The notes below the pieces were generated by a model. That model searched no databases. It worked only from the letters and a program-made list of their open reading frames with translations, and was not told where the DNA came from. Positions 56,801-64,000 of a stretch of DNA of 64,000 nt are shown one piece after another. The stretch's first letter is position 1, and each line of letters starts with the position of its first letter. The stretch is from Verrucomicrobiota bacterium. Its GTDB lineage: Bacteria; Verrucomicrobiota; Verrucomicrobiia; Limisphaerales; UBA1319. Where the stretch lies: the NCBI GenBank assembly GCA_022709905.1, contig JAKLHY010000009.1:83876-147875 (forward strand). The letters are read 5' to 3'. Made by a program: the position numbers and the translations under genes.

Positions 56801-57604
56801 TCCGCCGAATCACGCGACGCCGCCCAGAATGTGCCGCTCTACTTCATCACCGCCCGCAATTGGATGAGGGCCGGTTCTCCGGCAATCCGCAAGGAACAGG
56901 ATGATAACATCACCGTCGAGGACAGCATGACCATCACGTCTTTCGGCCCACTGCCACCCGGCCAGGATGTCATGGTGGCTCTCTACCCACACCCGGGCCA
57001 GGAGTCGCCGCCGCGTTACGAATCGCTGGGCGACGGCGTCGCCCGAGTCACCACGAGCGAGGGCACCGATACGGTGTTCCTCAGCGCCGACAGCACGAAG
57101 TTCGCAGACGCGGACATGACGTTCGAAGGACGGGCCGGGGCTGTCCGCGTTTTCCCGGGTGAAATCCACCTGCTCATCAGCGAAGGGCCGGGCTCGATTT
57201 CGTATCGGGGCACGACTCTCCGCTCCGAGACCCCCGCCATCCAAGTGATTGCGACGGCCGACCTCGGGAAGAAGCAAAGCTTCGCCCGGCCCGCACCCTG
57301 GAAACTGTCGCCCTTATCTCTGCCGACGGGGTGTCGGCTCGAAGGACCGGCGCGGTGCGAGATCAACATCGCCAGCGACCGCATTACCGGACACAGCGAA
57401 GGGTTCGGCGGGCTGCTGTATGCGCCCATGCCCGCGGGGATGAAGGTACTCCCCACGCTCGTCATCGATGGTCAGACCTATGCCCCGGGCACCAGTGGAG
57501 ACACCCTGATCCTTCCCTTGCTGCCCGGCGAGCACAGATTCGAAGTGCGGGCGCTCGAACAGCCACCCGTGTTCCGCAATTGGCAGGCGTGGGGGAACCA
57601 GTGA
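53813..57604 (+). CDS. Large secreted heparinase II/III-like protein, paralogue 1
   Basis: The 1263-residue protein has a signal peptide (about 1-36). An N-terminal beta domain opens DWPRTLLTYPLELKAGQARP. A central alpha-helical toroid (about 480-760: RLRRDVAALCYALSEPDVNP, INRFCGLAWAAALIPDHPMA) and a long C-terminal beta-sandwich (from about 800) follow. This is the build of heparinase II/III-type lyases, which cleave uronic-acid-containing glycans by beta-elimination. The Tyr/His catalytic residues cannot be assigned safely. The next gene encodes a paralogue with the same N-terminal domain, 14 bases downstream. It probably degrades an acidic, possibly sulfated, polysaccharide. Confidence 0.75.
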   Translation: MFMHIVKRKLPIRLKLTFAVMAALIGITGARPVSAGPLATFESREIMGRDWPRTLLTYPLELKAGQARPGDVRLVDAQGQEQDCQLWRVKLHPDGSIASGRVSLYASMPKGGHYRYTLETGKPASAGNAPKATVDGGLMTLENGLVALRLPNTGEFRFDPPLKMGADQAAMVPAYGQQVEKGIAPGPIQGFRLADGRWIGGSYFFSANPDTAPKVTGYTCRITEQGPLFVEAVVRYSFNQGGWYELTARVLAGDPAVRIDEQFDLGSPGSMWDYRIMISLTSGWKSDGWKPNVAYWITPEERLKGRESGFQTALQKVGLKVASDCGSTPILYDEPFKHVFDVAVRYPWNPSAHFFGLVRTADLTPEAVAAGTMPFLAVVPMHAGNWRGSSDPMDGMLFAYKLGDLSLNWRLRASPHPRTMLHTGEYDPELPLTFCRRQWALVGGGFQSFEKLWNFRAQEGCVTLDDYKDWVLDWPADSKVTYPRLLFGRAEVEKLKSQLDWLPDGKSFQQYLYVEETDKRREELWNKLTGNNEWSGPAAQARLVLSKGDPSNIPWAIGYRVSQMTGWAGDMDELLSSEKLSPEQRLRLRRDVAALCYALSEPDVNPRGSMTHLGNPNMPINRFCGLAWAAALIPDHPMAKTWLDTAAKYVRYKLAMNAAPGGTWGELLTYYAASAPHLMQTASVLARTGRLDDSTARLAVMPAQFTQTLLTPRDPRFDARILPGWGHEGIEQGVHFLVAANTVRALDLPLARSLAWSWDAFGRPMNGHHDAGFSPRAQAHADLLTELPDGFVPPQLNSAWLPGFGVTMRAHAGDSNETQLTLRQGCSVSHCDANQGDFTLYAKGAPLVSLSLFGYAIHGDGPFARLNRDFGWHSRVRFGAPTNTGGWPGGGALGGIPAHAFSSSVDYARAVGDYGPQRWTRQVALFKGCSASGPNYFVFRDSATPLNGSVGSLEPKWWYLRTLGRKSQVRTNADGLDYTSAFGAKLNAHFLQPPQVSAESRDAAQNVPLYFITARNWMRAGSPAIRKEQDDNITVEDSMTITSFGPLPPGQDVMVALYPHPGQESPPRYESLGDGVARVTTSEGTDTVFLSADSTKFADADMTFEGRAGAVRVFPGEIHLLISEGPGSISYRGTTLRSETPAIQVIATADLGKKQSFARPAPWKLSPLSLPTGCRLEGPARCEINIASDRITGHSEGFGGLLYAPMPAGMKVLPTLVIDGQTYAPGTSGDTLILPLLPGEHRFEVRALEQPPVFRNWQAWGNQ

Positions 57605-57618
57605 GACTGCAGATCCCA

Positions 57619-60600
57619 ATGAATCTCCTTTCTCGGTTCGCACTGGTCCTGATTTGGGTCTCATTCACCGTGGCTGCCAGCGCTTCGACCTATCGTGCGG
57701 GTGACGCCGTCATCCTTAAGGAACAGCTTGGGCGCGCGTGGCCGCACGAGCTTGTCCACTACAACTTTGCCTTTGCACCGGGCGAATGGCGTGCGGCGGA
57801 TGTGCGGATGGTGGATGCCAGCGGGAAGGAAGTCCCCGCACAACTGAGCGCCGTGACGAAGCACCCAGACGGGTCCATCCAGAATGCACAGGTGTGGTTT
57901 CTGGTCACCCTCCAACCGGGTGAGGGCAGGCAGTTCAAACTGCAGCCGGGCGAGCCAGCGGTGGGCAGTGAACTCAAAGTGTCCCGAGCCGGCGACCGGG
58001 TGGAAATCATTAACGGGCTGGTTGGAGCTCGATTTCATCTCGGCGAGAGGCAATTTCCCGCGCCGATTCCCGCCGCCGAGGTCCCGGCGTTCCTCCAGGC
58101 CGTCCAATTGCGCGGCGGCGCATGGACGGGACGTGGCTGGTTCGAGACGCCCAAAAAGTGCCGCGGCTGCAAGGTGGCGCTGGTCGAGTTGGGGCCGGTA
58201 TTCGCGCGGGTTGCCTTTGAGTATCGCTTTGATGGGTATCGCGGCGAAGGTGACGACATTTATCGTGGCACGGCCCAAATCACAGCGGGCCAGGAAATCA
58301 TCTACTTGACCGAGGAGTTTTCACTGGGAGATCCGAAAGTCTATCGTGAACCGCAATTCGCATCAGAAGCCGAGGAACTGCTCTGGGATTGGTGGAAATG
58401 GCGACCGCACGAGGTGGCGGACAACTTCTGCTTCAGCTTTACCGCGGGCAGGGCGTTTCAGCCGACGCACGCCCGGTGCATCGAGCACAATGTCACCTCG
58501 CCCACCAAGGGTCAAAACATGGGACTGGATCGCGGAGAGAACGAGTATCCTCTGCCCTTCGATGTCGATCGCCTGGAGTTTACACTGAATGCCCTGTCGC
58601 GGTTACAACCCGACCAGGCGGTGCTCTATGCGTTGTTCCGACGCGACCAGGCAGACTCGGACATCATCTCGCTCTTGCCGTGTCGTCCGGGTCAATGGCG
58701 CAACCCGGACATGATTCCGCATGAGCCGGCGCAGATCAAGCAGCACACGGACACGAGCGACCTGCGGGTCTATTCCACCGCCCAACGCGACGTGTTGGTG
58801 CGCGCCCCGCTGCACCTGGGACGCCGGGAATGGGCCATCGCTGTGCTGAAGAATCCCGGTGTGGTGACTGAGGTCCGCGACTTTACTCCGCTCTGCCGAC
58901 TGTCAGCCAAGCACGGAGGCTTCCCTTTGGACAAAGTGAAAGACTGGATCCTGGAGTGGCCGGATGCACACCGCTATGCCAGCACACCGCCAGACCAGGA
59001 TTCCAAGACTGGGAAGGAGTATCGTGACGTGAGTCATCTACTGGGTCGTTTTGTAAGGGAGGCATTGGATTTCCCGCGTGGGGGTGAGCGCACGGGCATC
59101 AACTCCTTCCCCAACAATTGCGCCACCTACATCGGGCGCGCCCGGGTGCTGATCGAGTCCGGTCAACTCACGGCCGAACAAGGCCGCTTGCTGTGCGCGC
59201 AGGCCGCGTTTCTGACCTACCTGCTCTGGGACGACGACTATTTCCCGCCGCGTCGCAACGGTTATGGTGGCGGTTCGGCCAACATGCCCGTCAGCGTCGC
59301 GCGCGGGCGCATGGATTCGGCGGCGAATTTACCCGATCACCCGATGGCCAAGACTTGGCTGGCGACGTCGGCCAAGGTCATGGGCTATGTCATCAACGCC
59401 AATTTCGGCGAAGACGGCTCGCCGCAATCTAACCCGCACTACATGGGATTGCTCACCGATGCCGCCGTCAGCACGGCGCGGTTGCTCAAGGAACGCGGCG
59501 CCATTCAGGATGAGAAGACGGCCTTCCCGCATTTCCACAAGGCCGCCCGCTTCTTGGTGGACATGGTGACACCCCGCGATGTGCGTCTGGGAGTGCGCCT
59601 TGTTCCCCCAGTGGGCGACGGCTATTGGGAAAAGCACCAGAACGCCCTCACCGTCGCACCGGTGTTCAAGGACAGCGATCCGGAGTTGGCGGAAAATCTC
59701 CTGTGGGCCGCGCAGGCCGGCGGGATTAAAGACGCTACGGTCCCAGGCATCGCGGCGAAGGCGCCTGAATTGAAGAGCGTCCTCTATCCGGGATGGGGTG
59801 CATTCCTGCGGCATGGGTTCGGGACCGACTCGGAAAGCTATGTCGGGATTCGCTTCGGTGATTTCACGCTCGACCACACCCACAACGACGCCGGATCGAT
59901 CAATTGGTATGCGCGCGGCGTGCCCCTGGCCCTGGATTTTGCCACCATGTACACCCCGCACACGCCTGGCGCCTGGCTGCATTCCACGCTGACCTACGAT
60001 CACATTGAACATACCTCGCCGGTGAAGTGCCCCGGCCGCGGGCATCCGGACTGTTTCTACACGGGCAAGAGCTGGTATCAGCATCAGTTCGAACCACACA
60101 GCCTGCTGGAACCTATTCCCGACCAGGCCAGCACGAAGTTCACCGAGGTGCATGGCAAGATCACGTCCTTTGCCTCCCAACCCGCCGCTGACTACGTCCG
60201 CGGTGAGGCGAACCGCCGCTGGTTTGAGCGCAAACCGTACTTCTGGCGAACGGAGGGCAGTCCGAGTCCTTGGGGGCAATTCTCGGAGTGGAACAAGACC
60301 GAGCTGAAGCATCCGTTTCCCTGGGTCCGGCAGTTTGTGTTCGTCAAGGACCCGAGTCCGGATGGCCCGTGCTACCTCGTCATCGCCGACGACCTCACCG
60401 GTAACGAGGAGCTCACGCCGGCCTTCAACTTCTGGTGTCTCGCTAGCGAGGTGAAGGAAGTCTCGCCGCGCCGGCTCCACTTCACCGGTCAGCATGGACT
60501 CGATTGCGAGATGTTCGTGCTCGCGCCGGAGCAGGACCGCATCCAGCTGGACGCGTGGGGACACAAACAGGGCTTCCTCATCGGCGAACGCGGGCTGGAA

Positions 60601-61086
60601 GAAAACCAGCGACTCGCGCGTGTCTACGGCCCGCGTGGCGGGCAAGGCTTCCTGGCCGTGCTCCACCCGCGGAAGGCGAATGAACCGGAGCCCAAGGTCG
60701 AGTCGCTTGCCGACGGCAAGCTGGTGAAACTGACGCTGCCCGACCAGACGCATTGGATTCTGTTGAGCAAGGAACCGGTGACGGTGAGTGACGGTCCGGT
60801 GAAACTCACAGGCACCGCCGCAGTGGTGAAACGCTGGCAAGACGGCAAGGTGGAGTTCACCCTGTTGGCAGAAGGTCGGGCCGAGTGCGGACCGATTGCG
60901 TTGGAGTCCAAGACCCCGGCGACGAAGAAGCAAGGACTTGCAGTTGGTTGGGGATGGCGTGCGCACCCGATTGATCTGGGCTGGATCAGACGTCGGGCCG
61001 GTGTTGCGCTTGGCGGGGCCGTCGCGCGCCACGCTGCGGGACTTCGAGGTCAATGGCGCGAGGCGGGCGGACGGCATCGTGGTTGA
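57619..61086 (+). CDS. Large secreted heparinase II/III-like protein, paralogue 2 with aberrant C-terminus
   Basis: The 1155-codon gene starts at ATG 57619 with signal peptide MNLLSRFALVLIWVSFTVAA; the frame is open further upstream, but that part lies within the previous gene. The N-terminal domain (LGRAWPHELVHYNFAFAPGE, VRMVDASGKEVPAQL) matches paralogue 1. The toroid contains DHPMAKTWLATSAKVMGYVI. The heparinase C-terminal region holds FTLDHTHNDAGSINWYARG, a HxHxDxGS-like motif typical of heparinase II/III sandwiches. From about 60933 the frame enters a beta-helix gene fragment in the wrong phase, so the last 50 or so residues are not original. It may still be active, because only the extreme end is lost. 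Confidence 0.8.
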   Translation: MNLLSRFALVLIWVSFTVAASASTYRAGDAVILKEQLGRAWPHELVHYNFAFAPGEWRAADVRMVDASGKEVPAQLSAVTKHPDGSIQNAQVWFLVTLQPGEGRQFKLQPGEPAVGSELKVSRAGDRVEIINGLVGARFHLGERQFPAPIPAAEVPAFLQAVQLRGGAWTGRGWFETPKKCRGCKVALVELGPVFARVAFEYRFDGYRGEGDDIYRGTAQITAGQEIIYLTEEFSLGDPKVYREPQFASEAEELLWDWWKWRPHEVADNFCFSFTAGRAFQPTHARCIEHNVTSPTKGQNMGLDRGENEYPLPFDVDRLEFTLNALSRLQPDQAVLYALFRRDQADSDIISLLPCRPGQWRNPDMIPHEPAQIKQHTDTSDLRVYSTAQRDVLVRAPLHLGRREWAIAVLKNPGVVTEVRDFTPLCRLSAKHGGFPLDKVKDWILEWPDAHRYASTPPDQDSKTGKEYRDVSHLLGRFVREALDFPRGGERTGINSFPNNCATYIGRARVLIESGQLTAEQGRLLCAQAAFLTYLLWDDDYFPPRRNGYGGGSANMPVSVARGRMDSAANLPDHPMAKTWLATSAKVMGYVINANFGEDGSPQSNPHYMGLLTDAAVSTARLLKERGAIQDEKTAFPHFHKAARFLVDMVTPRDVRLGVRLVPPVGDGYWEKHQNALTVAPVFKDSDPELAENLLWAAQAGGIKDATVPGIAAKAPELKSVLYPGWGAFLRHGFGTDSESYVGIRFGDFTLDHTHNDAGSINWYARGVPLALDFATMYTPHTPGAWLHSTLTYDHIEHTSPVKCPGRGHPDCFYTGKSWYQHQFEPHSLLEPIPDQASTKFTEVHGKITSFASQPAADYVRGEANRRWFERKPYFWRTEGSPSPWGQFSEWNKTELKHPFPWVRQFVFVKDPSPDGPCYLVIADDLTGNEELTPAFNFWCLASEVKEVSPRRLHFTGQHGLDCEMFVLAPEQDRIQLDAWGHKQGFLIGERGLEENQRLARVYGPRGGQGFLAVLHPRKANEPEPKVESLADGKLVKLTLPDQTHWILLSKEPVTVSDGPVKLTGTAAVVKRWQDGKVEFTLLAEGRAECGPIALESKTPATKKQGLAVGWGWRAHPIDLGWIRRRAGVALGGAVARHAAGLRGQWREAGGRHRG

Positions 61087-61187
61087 GAAATGCGACCAGC
61101 CCGGTGGCCGGGTGTACTTGGAGCAGCTCAACGTGGACGCGGCCCAGCGCGTCGGCCTCATGGTGGACGGCGTGGAGCAGGCGAATG
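60938..61187 (+). pseudogene. Beta-helix (pectate-lyase-3-like) gene fragment
   Basis: In the frame one base ahead of the heparinase-like gene, about 83 codons read LQLVGDGVRTRLIWAGSDVG, then LRDFEVNGARRADGIVVEKC and LNVDAAQRVGLMVDGVEQ. This is a typical piece of a right-handed beta-helix protein resembling the double-helix protein at 12921-15245. Both ends are missing: the 5' end is joined to the heparinase-like gene near 60933 and the 3' end stops exactly at the half copy of the palindromic element at 61188. Confidence 0.75.
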
Positions 61188-61281
61188 TCGAGTATCGCAC
61201 AGGATACACTCCCGCCCACCCGCCTCGCATCTGGCCCGGTGCCGCCCCGCCAAAATCCGAAGTTATTTTTGAACAGACCCT
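61188..61281 (-). repeat. Half copy of the palindromic element
   Basis: This 94-base segment matches the reverse complement of 19922-20016 at close to 90 per cent, including the 30-bp terminal repeat (61252-61281, one mismatch) and the CCCACCCGCCTCGCATCTGG core. The other half is missing. It cuts a beta-helix gene fragment on its left. On its right, its edge coincides with the stop codon (61281-61283) of the minus-strand beta-helix gene. Confidence 0.85.
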
Positions 61282-62894
61282 TAGTTCCTCTCGATCACCC
61301 GCAGGCTGGCGGCGAACGCGGCGTCCGGCGACAGGCGAACTTTTCGGCCGCTGGTCGTGGTCAGGTTGCGGAGGGTCACCCGCTCGGTCAGCCGGTAGCG
61401 AAATGGCCGGGCCGCTGTGGACGACGTCCCGTCCGGGTCGGTGAAGAGGTAGGGGCCGGCGTAATCTTTGGGGTGTTGGCGGTCGTCGATGATGAGGCCG
61501 TCGATGGTGATTTCCTGCGGCATGAAGCAGGGATAGCCGAAGTCGTGTTGCCCGTCGTTGCTCGCGTTGAGCAAGTAGGGCTGGACCGGCGCGCCACACG
61601 CGGGAATCCAGCGGCTGTTGCGGATCACGATGGTGCCTTCCCAGGTGCTGCCGTAGTCGCCGCGCAGGCTGATCAGGGACCGGCCGTTCAGCGTCGAGTT
61701 TTCGACTGTCAGCGTGCCCCGGCCGATGGCGTTGAGCCCGGCGTGGCCCAGGGTACAGCCGCGGATCGTATAGATGCCGGAAACGCCCTGGTGGGTGTCC
61801 ATGCGGGAGAGGGTGCAGTTCTCCAGCAGGATGTTCTTGCAGAAGTTGGCCCCGATGACGCCCCAGCGCGTGGCGTCGCAGATGTTATCCATGCGGCAGC
61901 CGATCATCGTGAAGTTGACCACTTCGTTGGCGCTCAGGTCGTAGGTCCCCATGCTCACGGGTTTGCCGGTGGCGCCGATGGTCGTGTACGTCTTGTGGCC
62001 GGTGACGAAGCAGTCGCGCAGCGTGACGTTGGCGCAACTGCTCACGGCCAGGAACCCACCGTAGGGATGCCCGGTATCCGTCTCGCCCACGACGTGATGG
62101 GTCAGGCCCACGACGATGGTGCCCGAGCGGTGGATGGCGATATTTCGCGCCCAGTAGTTGTACCCCTTGGCCTGCTTCATCCGGTTGGCGGTGGTGGTGA
62201 AGACTCCGCCTTTGAGGACCAGCGGCCGTTCGTCGATCGGCCGGGCTTCGACGCGCGTGATCGTGTCGTACTCCCAGTCGATGGCGCCCTCGATGGTGCC
62301 GTCCCGGCGCAGGATGAAGCAATCGCGCTGTGTGGAACCGTTGTTCTGGTTGAGGCCGCGCCGGATGTAGAGCCGCTTTCTGTCGTTCTCCACCCGCACC
62401 CAGCAGTCGGCAGGCGGCCGCGCGTCGAGGCGCTGCTGATCACGGGTCAGCTGCGGGATGGCCAGCTTCACGGGCTCGAGCAGCGAGCGGACGGCGAAGA
62501 GCGACGCGCGGTGGTTTTCGACATCGGTGTCGTCGATGATGAACCGTGCGGTGCCCCAGTCGGTGTCGGTGGCGATGATGGCGGTGAGCGCCCGGCGACC
62601 GAGATGGTAGGTGGCACCGGGCTTGGCCTGGACCGCCAGACCGTGAGCATTGGCAAACGCGTGCGCCTCGACGATGGCCGGCAGATCGTCGGCCACGCCG
62701 TCGCCGGCCGCACCGAACGCCTCATAACTGACCGGACGATCGGTGGGCACCGTGCGCTTCGCCTCCGCAGCGAAGACAGTAGCCCCCGCCTCACACCCGA
62801 GGATGACGAGCAGCAGAAGGGTAGAAATCGCAAGGCCCCGCTGCGCTCTCTTCAGCGGTGCAGCATTCCGGTCACGGTGGTTCGCAAGTGTCAT
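61281..62894 (-). CDS. Secreted right-handed beta-helix protein (pectate-lyase-like)
   Basis: The 537-residue protein has a long N-region and a hydrophobic signal at about 20-42; the VILGC sequence could be a lipobox, making it a lipoprotein. The Pectate_lyase_3-type entry motif reads AFGAAGDGVADDLPAIVEAH at about 58-77. Parallel-helix turns follow, for example NVTLRDCFVTGHKTYT, NFTMIGCRMDNICDATRWGV, NILLENCTLSRMDTHQGVSG and TLTVENSTLNGRSLISLR. The regular N-asparagine ladder and lack of identifiable catalytic residues leave open lyase, hydrolase or binding roles. The stop TAA overlaps the edge of the half palindromic element, so the original C-terminus may have been trimmed. Confidence 0.8.
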   Translation of the reverse strand: MTLANHRDRNAAPLKRAQRGLAISTLLLLVILGCEAGATVFAAEAKRTVPTDRPVSYEAFGAAGDGVADDLPAIVEAHAFANAHGLAVQAKPGATYHLGRRALTAIIATDTDWGTARFIIDDTDVENHRASLFAVRSLLEPVKLAIPQLTRDQQRLDARPPADCWVRVENDRKRLYIRRGLNQNNGSTQRDCFILRRDGTIEGAIDWEYDTITRVEARPIDERPLVLKGGVFTTTANRMKQAKGYNYWARNIAIHRSGTIVVGLTHHVVGETDTGHPYGGFLAVSSCANVTLRDCFVTGHKTYTTIGATGKPVSMGTYDLSANEVVNFTMIGCRMDNICDATRWGVIGANFCKNILLENCTLSRMDTHQGVSGIYTIRGCTLGHAGLNAIGRGTLTVENSTLNGRSLISLRGDYGSTWEGTIVIRNSRWIPACGAPVQPYLLNASNDGQHDFGYPCFMPQEITIDGLIIDDRQHPKDYAGPYLFTDPDGTSSTAARPFRYRLTERVTLRNLTTTSGRKVRLSPDAAFAASLRVIERN

Positions 62895-63285
62895 AGTTGC
62901 CGGACGGAATCATGCCGATTTCTACCCGGCGTGTCATGCGATTAAGAGCATCATCGCCGGATCTCGATCCGTCCCGTCTTCGCGCCCGGATTGTTTTTGA
63001 ATACCGCAAATCAAAAGACTGCCCGTGCCGCCACTGCCGAATTGGATTCGTTGGCTTGGACCTTACAGCCCCCATCGGGGATGCTCGGACCAAGCCGCCT
63101 TGGCCCCAGCCAAAATCCCTCGCCACAGCACCCCATGTAATTTTCAACGAGCTGCGCGATGGGCACCCGCGTCTGGGAAATCCACGCCAAGCTCCACGTC
63201 CGCACCTGGCGGAAGAACACTTCGTATGACCGGGGCGCCAGCAACGGTCGTACGGTCAGAATCCACGTTCGAACGATCGATAATA
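62895..63285. other. Divergent intergenic region
   Basis: This 391-base region lies between the minus-strand beta-helix gene and the plus-strand promoter-like motif. Weak open frames exist on both strands, but none is recognisable. No repeat shared with the rest of the window was found apart from the promoter motif at its right edge. Confidence 0.4.
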
Positions 63286-63314
63286 TGTCCAATTTCTGCG
63301 GGAAACGACAATAC
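63286..63314 (+). promoter_or_regulatory. Putative ECF-dependent promoter, fourth copy
   Basis: TGTCCAATTTC at 63286-63296 and CGACAATAC at 63306-63314, again with TGTCCA and CAATAC 17 bp apart. It ends four bases before the ATG at 63319. Between 51.2 and 63.3 kb the two copies share 30 of 37 or more bases, although the surrounding sequence is unrelated. Confidence 0.7.
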
Positions 63315-63318
63315 AGGC

Positions 63319-63417
63319 ATGAACCTGAAGATTCTGGGCAGTGTCTTGTGCGCCACGGCCGTCATCGCGGCGGAACCGCTCGCCACAGTCAGTGACAATG
63401 TCAGCACCCGCTATTGA
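63319..63417 (+). pseudogene. Orphan signal-peptide ORF behind the promoter motif
   Basis: A 32-codon ORF encodes MNLKILGSVLCATAVIAAEP and stops after LATVSDNVSTRY. The leader resembles that at 29754 (MRLTLLSALLCANAAFAAEP), also directly behind the promoter motif. The mature protein is missing, and the next gene begins within 12 bases. It may be a deleted secreted enzyme, or a short exported peptide. Confidence 0.5.
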
Positions 63418-63429
63418 ACCGTGCAACGC

Positions 63430-63954
63430 ATGAAACAACATTGGCTGACACTTGTCCTGCAGACGGCTCTGGTCGGAATCACTCTCCCTACCCAGGCCGC
63501 CCGGTTGACGCCGGTGGACTCACGGTTGGCCCCCGACCTGTTCGTCTGGACCGACACGTGCAACGTGTGGGTGCTGCGCGACGGCGATGCCGCGCTGCTC
63601 ATTGACCTCGGCGATGGCAGCGTGCTCGACCACCTGGACGATATTGGAGTGAAGCGCGTCGAGTGGGTGCTGTTCACGCACCACCATCGCGAGCAGTGCC
63701 AGGGTGCGTCGCGGTTGGTGGGCCGCGGCGCCAAAGTCGCCGCGCCAGACGCGGAACGGGCCTTGTTCGAGCGGCCCACAGACTTTCGACAGATGAACGT
63801 GAGCTTGGGCGACGCGTTCACCATTCACGGTTCGAGCTACGTGCGTCCACCCATTCAGCCCATTCCGCTCGACCGTGCCTTCAAGACCAATGACACCTTC
63901 GCCTGGCGCAGCCACGAGTTGGTTGTAACTGCTCAGGTGCTTTTCACTGGCTGA
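63430..63954 (+). pseudogene. Truncated metallo-beta-lactamase-fold hydrolase
   Basis: The gene starts at ATG 63430 (GTG at 63421 also possible) with signal peptide MKQHWLTLVLQTALVGITLP. The MBL-fold start is clear: FVWTDTCNVWVLRDGDAALL, then LIDLGDGSVLDHL and WVLFTHHHREQCQGASRLVG. The usual HxHxDH reads HHHREQ, so the metal site is atypical. At LVVTAQ the protein stops being MBL-like and ends at 63954, whereas another frame continues as SGAFHWLRQEWAAIEGTAKV to the window edge. A deletion with frame change near 63930 explains this. A normal MBL protein would be longer by at least 100 residues. Confidence 0.6.
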
Positions 63955-64000
63955 GGCAGGAATGGGCGGCCATCGAGGGCACGGCGAAGGTATTCGAGCA

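Noticed and set aside
59329..61599. 756-codon minus-strand open frame
   Set aside because: It is antisense to the heparinase-like gene and crosses the repeat and another gene; it is a product of GC-rich codon bias.
61053..62945. 630-codon plus-strand open frame
   Set aside because: It is antisense to the beta-helix gene at 61281-62894, which has a signal peptide and regular beta-helix turns.
1..64000. CRISPR array, prophage or rRNA operon
   Set aside because: No regularly spaced repeats, no phage structural genes and no rRNA sequence were recognised.

Overview
The window is a GC-rich chromosomal stretch of a free-living bacterium that degrades polysaccharides. It most likely belongs to the PVC superphylum, probably Verrucomicrobiota; this is inferred from gene content, as no rRNA or marker gene is present. 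Supporting signs are a CxPSR-type sulfatase, three Gfo/Idh/MocA dehydrogenases (two with Tat signals), sigma-70/FecR pairs with a large C-terminal carbohydrate-binding domain, GH9, beta-helix and heparinase-like enzymes, many secreted proteins of 400-1250 residues, and no visible SusC/SusD pair.

Layout. 1-3.1 kb: a RecQ-like helicase with N-terminal exonuclease, cut by the window edge, and a phospholipase-D-like protein. 3.4-10.5 kb: a compact signalling module made of a giant hybrid histidine kinase, a CheY-like receiver, a 57-residue protein with a FliM-like motif and a PilB/GspE ATPase. 11.1-26.9 kb: sulfatase, double beta-helix protein, GH5-like hydrolase, dehydrogenases, a class III aminotransferase, a DapA-like aldolase and a nucleotide-sugar-type epimerase. 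27.0 kb: tRNA-Asn(GTT). 27.4-50.9 kb: two sigma/FecR-CBM9 operons flank a long minus-strand polysaccharide-degradation block (GH9, SGNH hydrolase, GntR regulator, beta-propeller/PA14/LamG protein, GH-like proteins, a redoxin fusion). 51.4-63.9 kb: a Tat-exported TIM-barrel-like protein, a mosaic ORF, tandem heparinase-like paralogues, another beta-helix protein and a truncated metallo-beta-lactamase-fold gene.

Two themes stand out. First, a two-block promoter-like motif (TGTCCA-N17-CAATAC) occurs four times with identical 17-bp spacing: as a divergent pair beside the first sigma/FecR-CBM9 operon, beside the second such operon, and at 63.3 kb. Copies that face plus-strand ORFs end only 4-5 bases before the start codon, suggesting leaderless transcripts. 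Together with FecR proteins carrying an extracytoplasmic CBM9-like domain, this suggests a TonB-independent sugar-sensing sigma system (inference).

Second, the window is full of decayed genes. Several keep their 5' and 3' ends but have lost the middle (29.8, 32.9-33.6, 39.2-40.1, 52.3-53.8 kb). Others survive only as tails (24.5, 41.1, 48.6 kb) or are fused out of frame (60.9 kb). A palindromic element of about 275 bp (19.9-20.2 kb), with a half copy at 61.2 kb, touches two of the affected gene boundaries. Either the genome has an active deletion process or part of this is assembly collapse; the sequence alone cannot decide.
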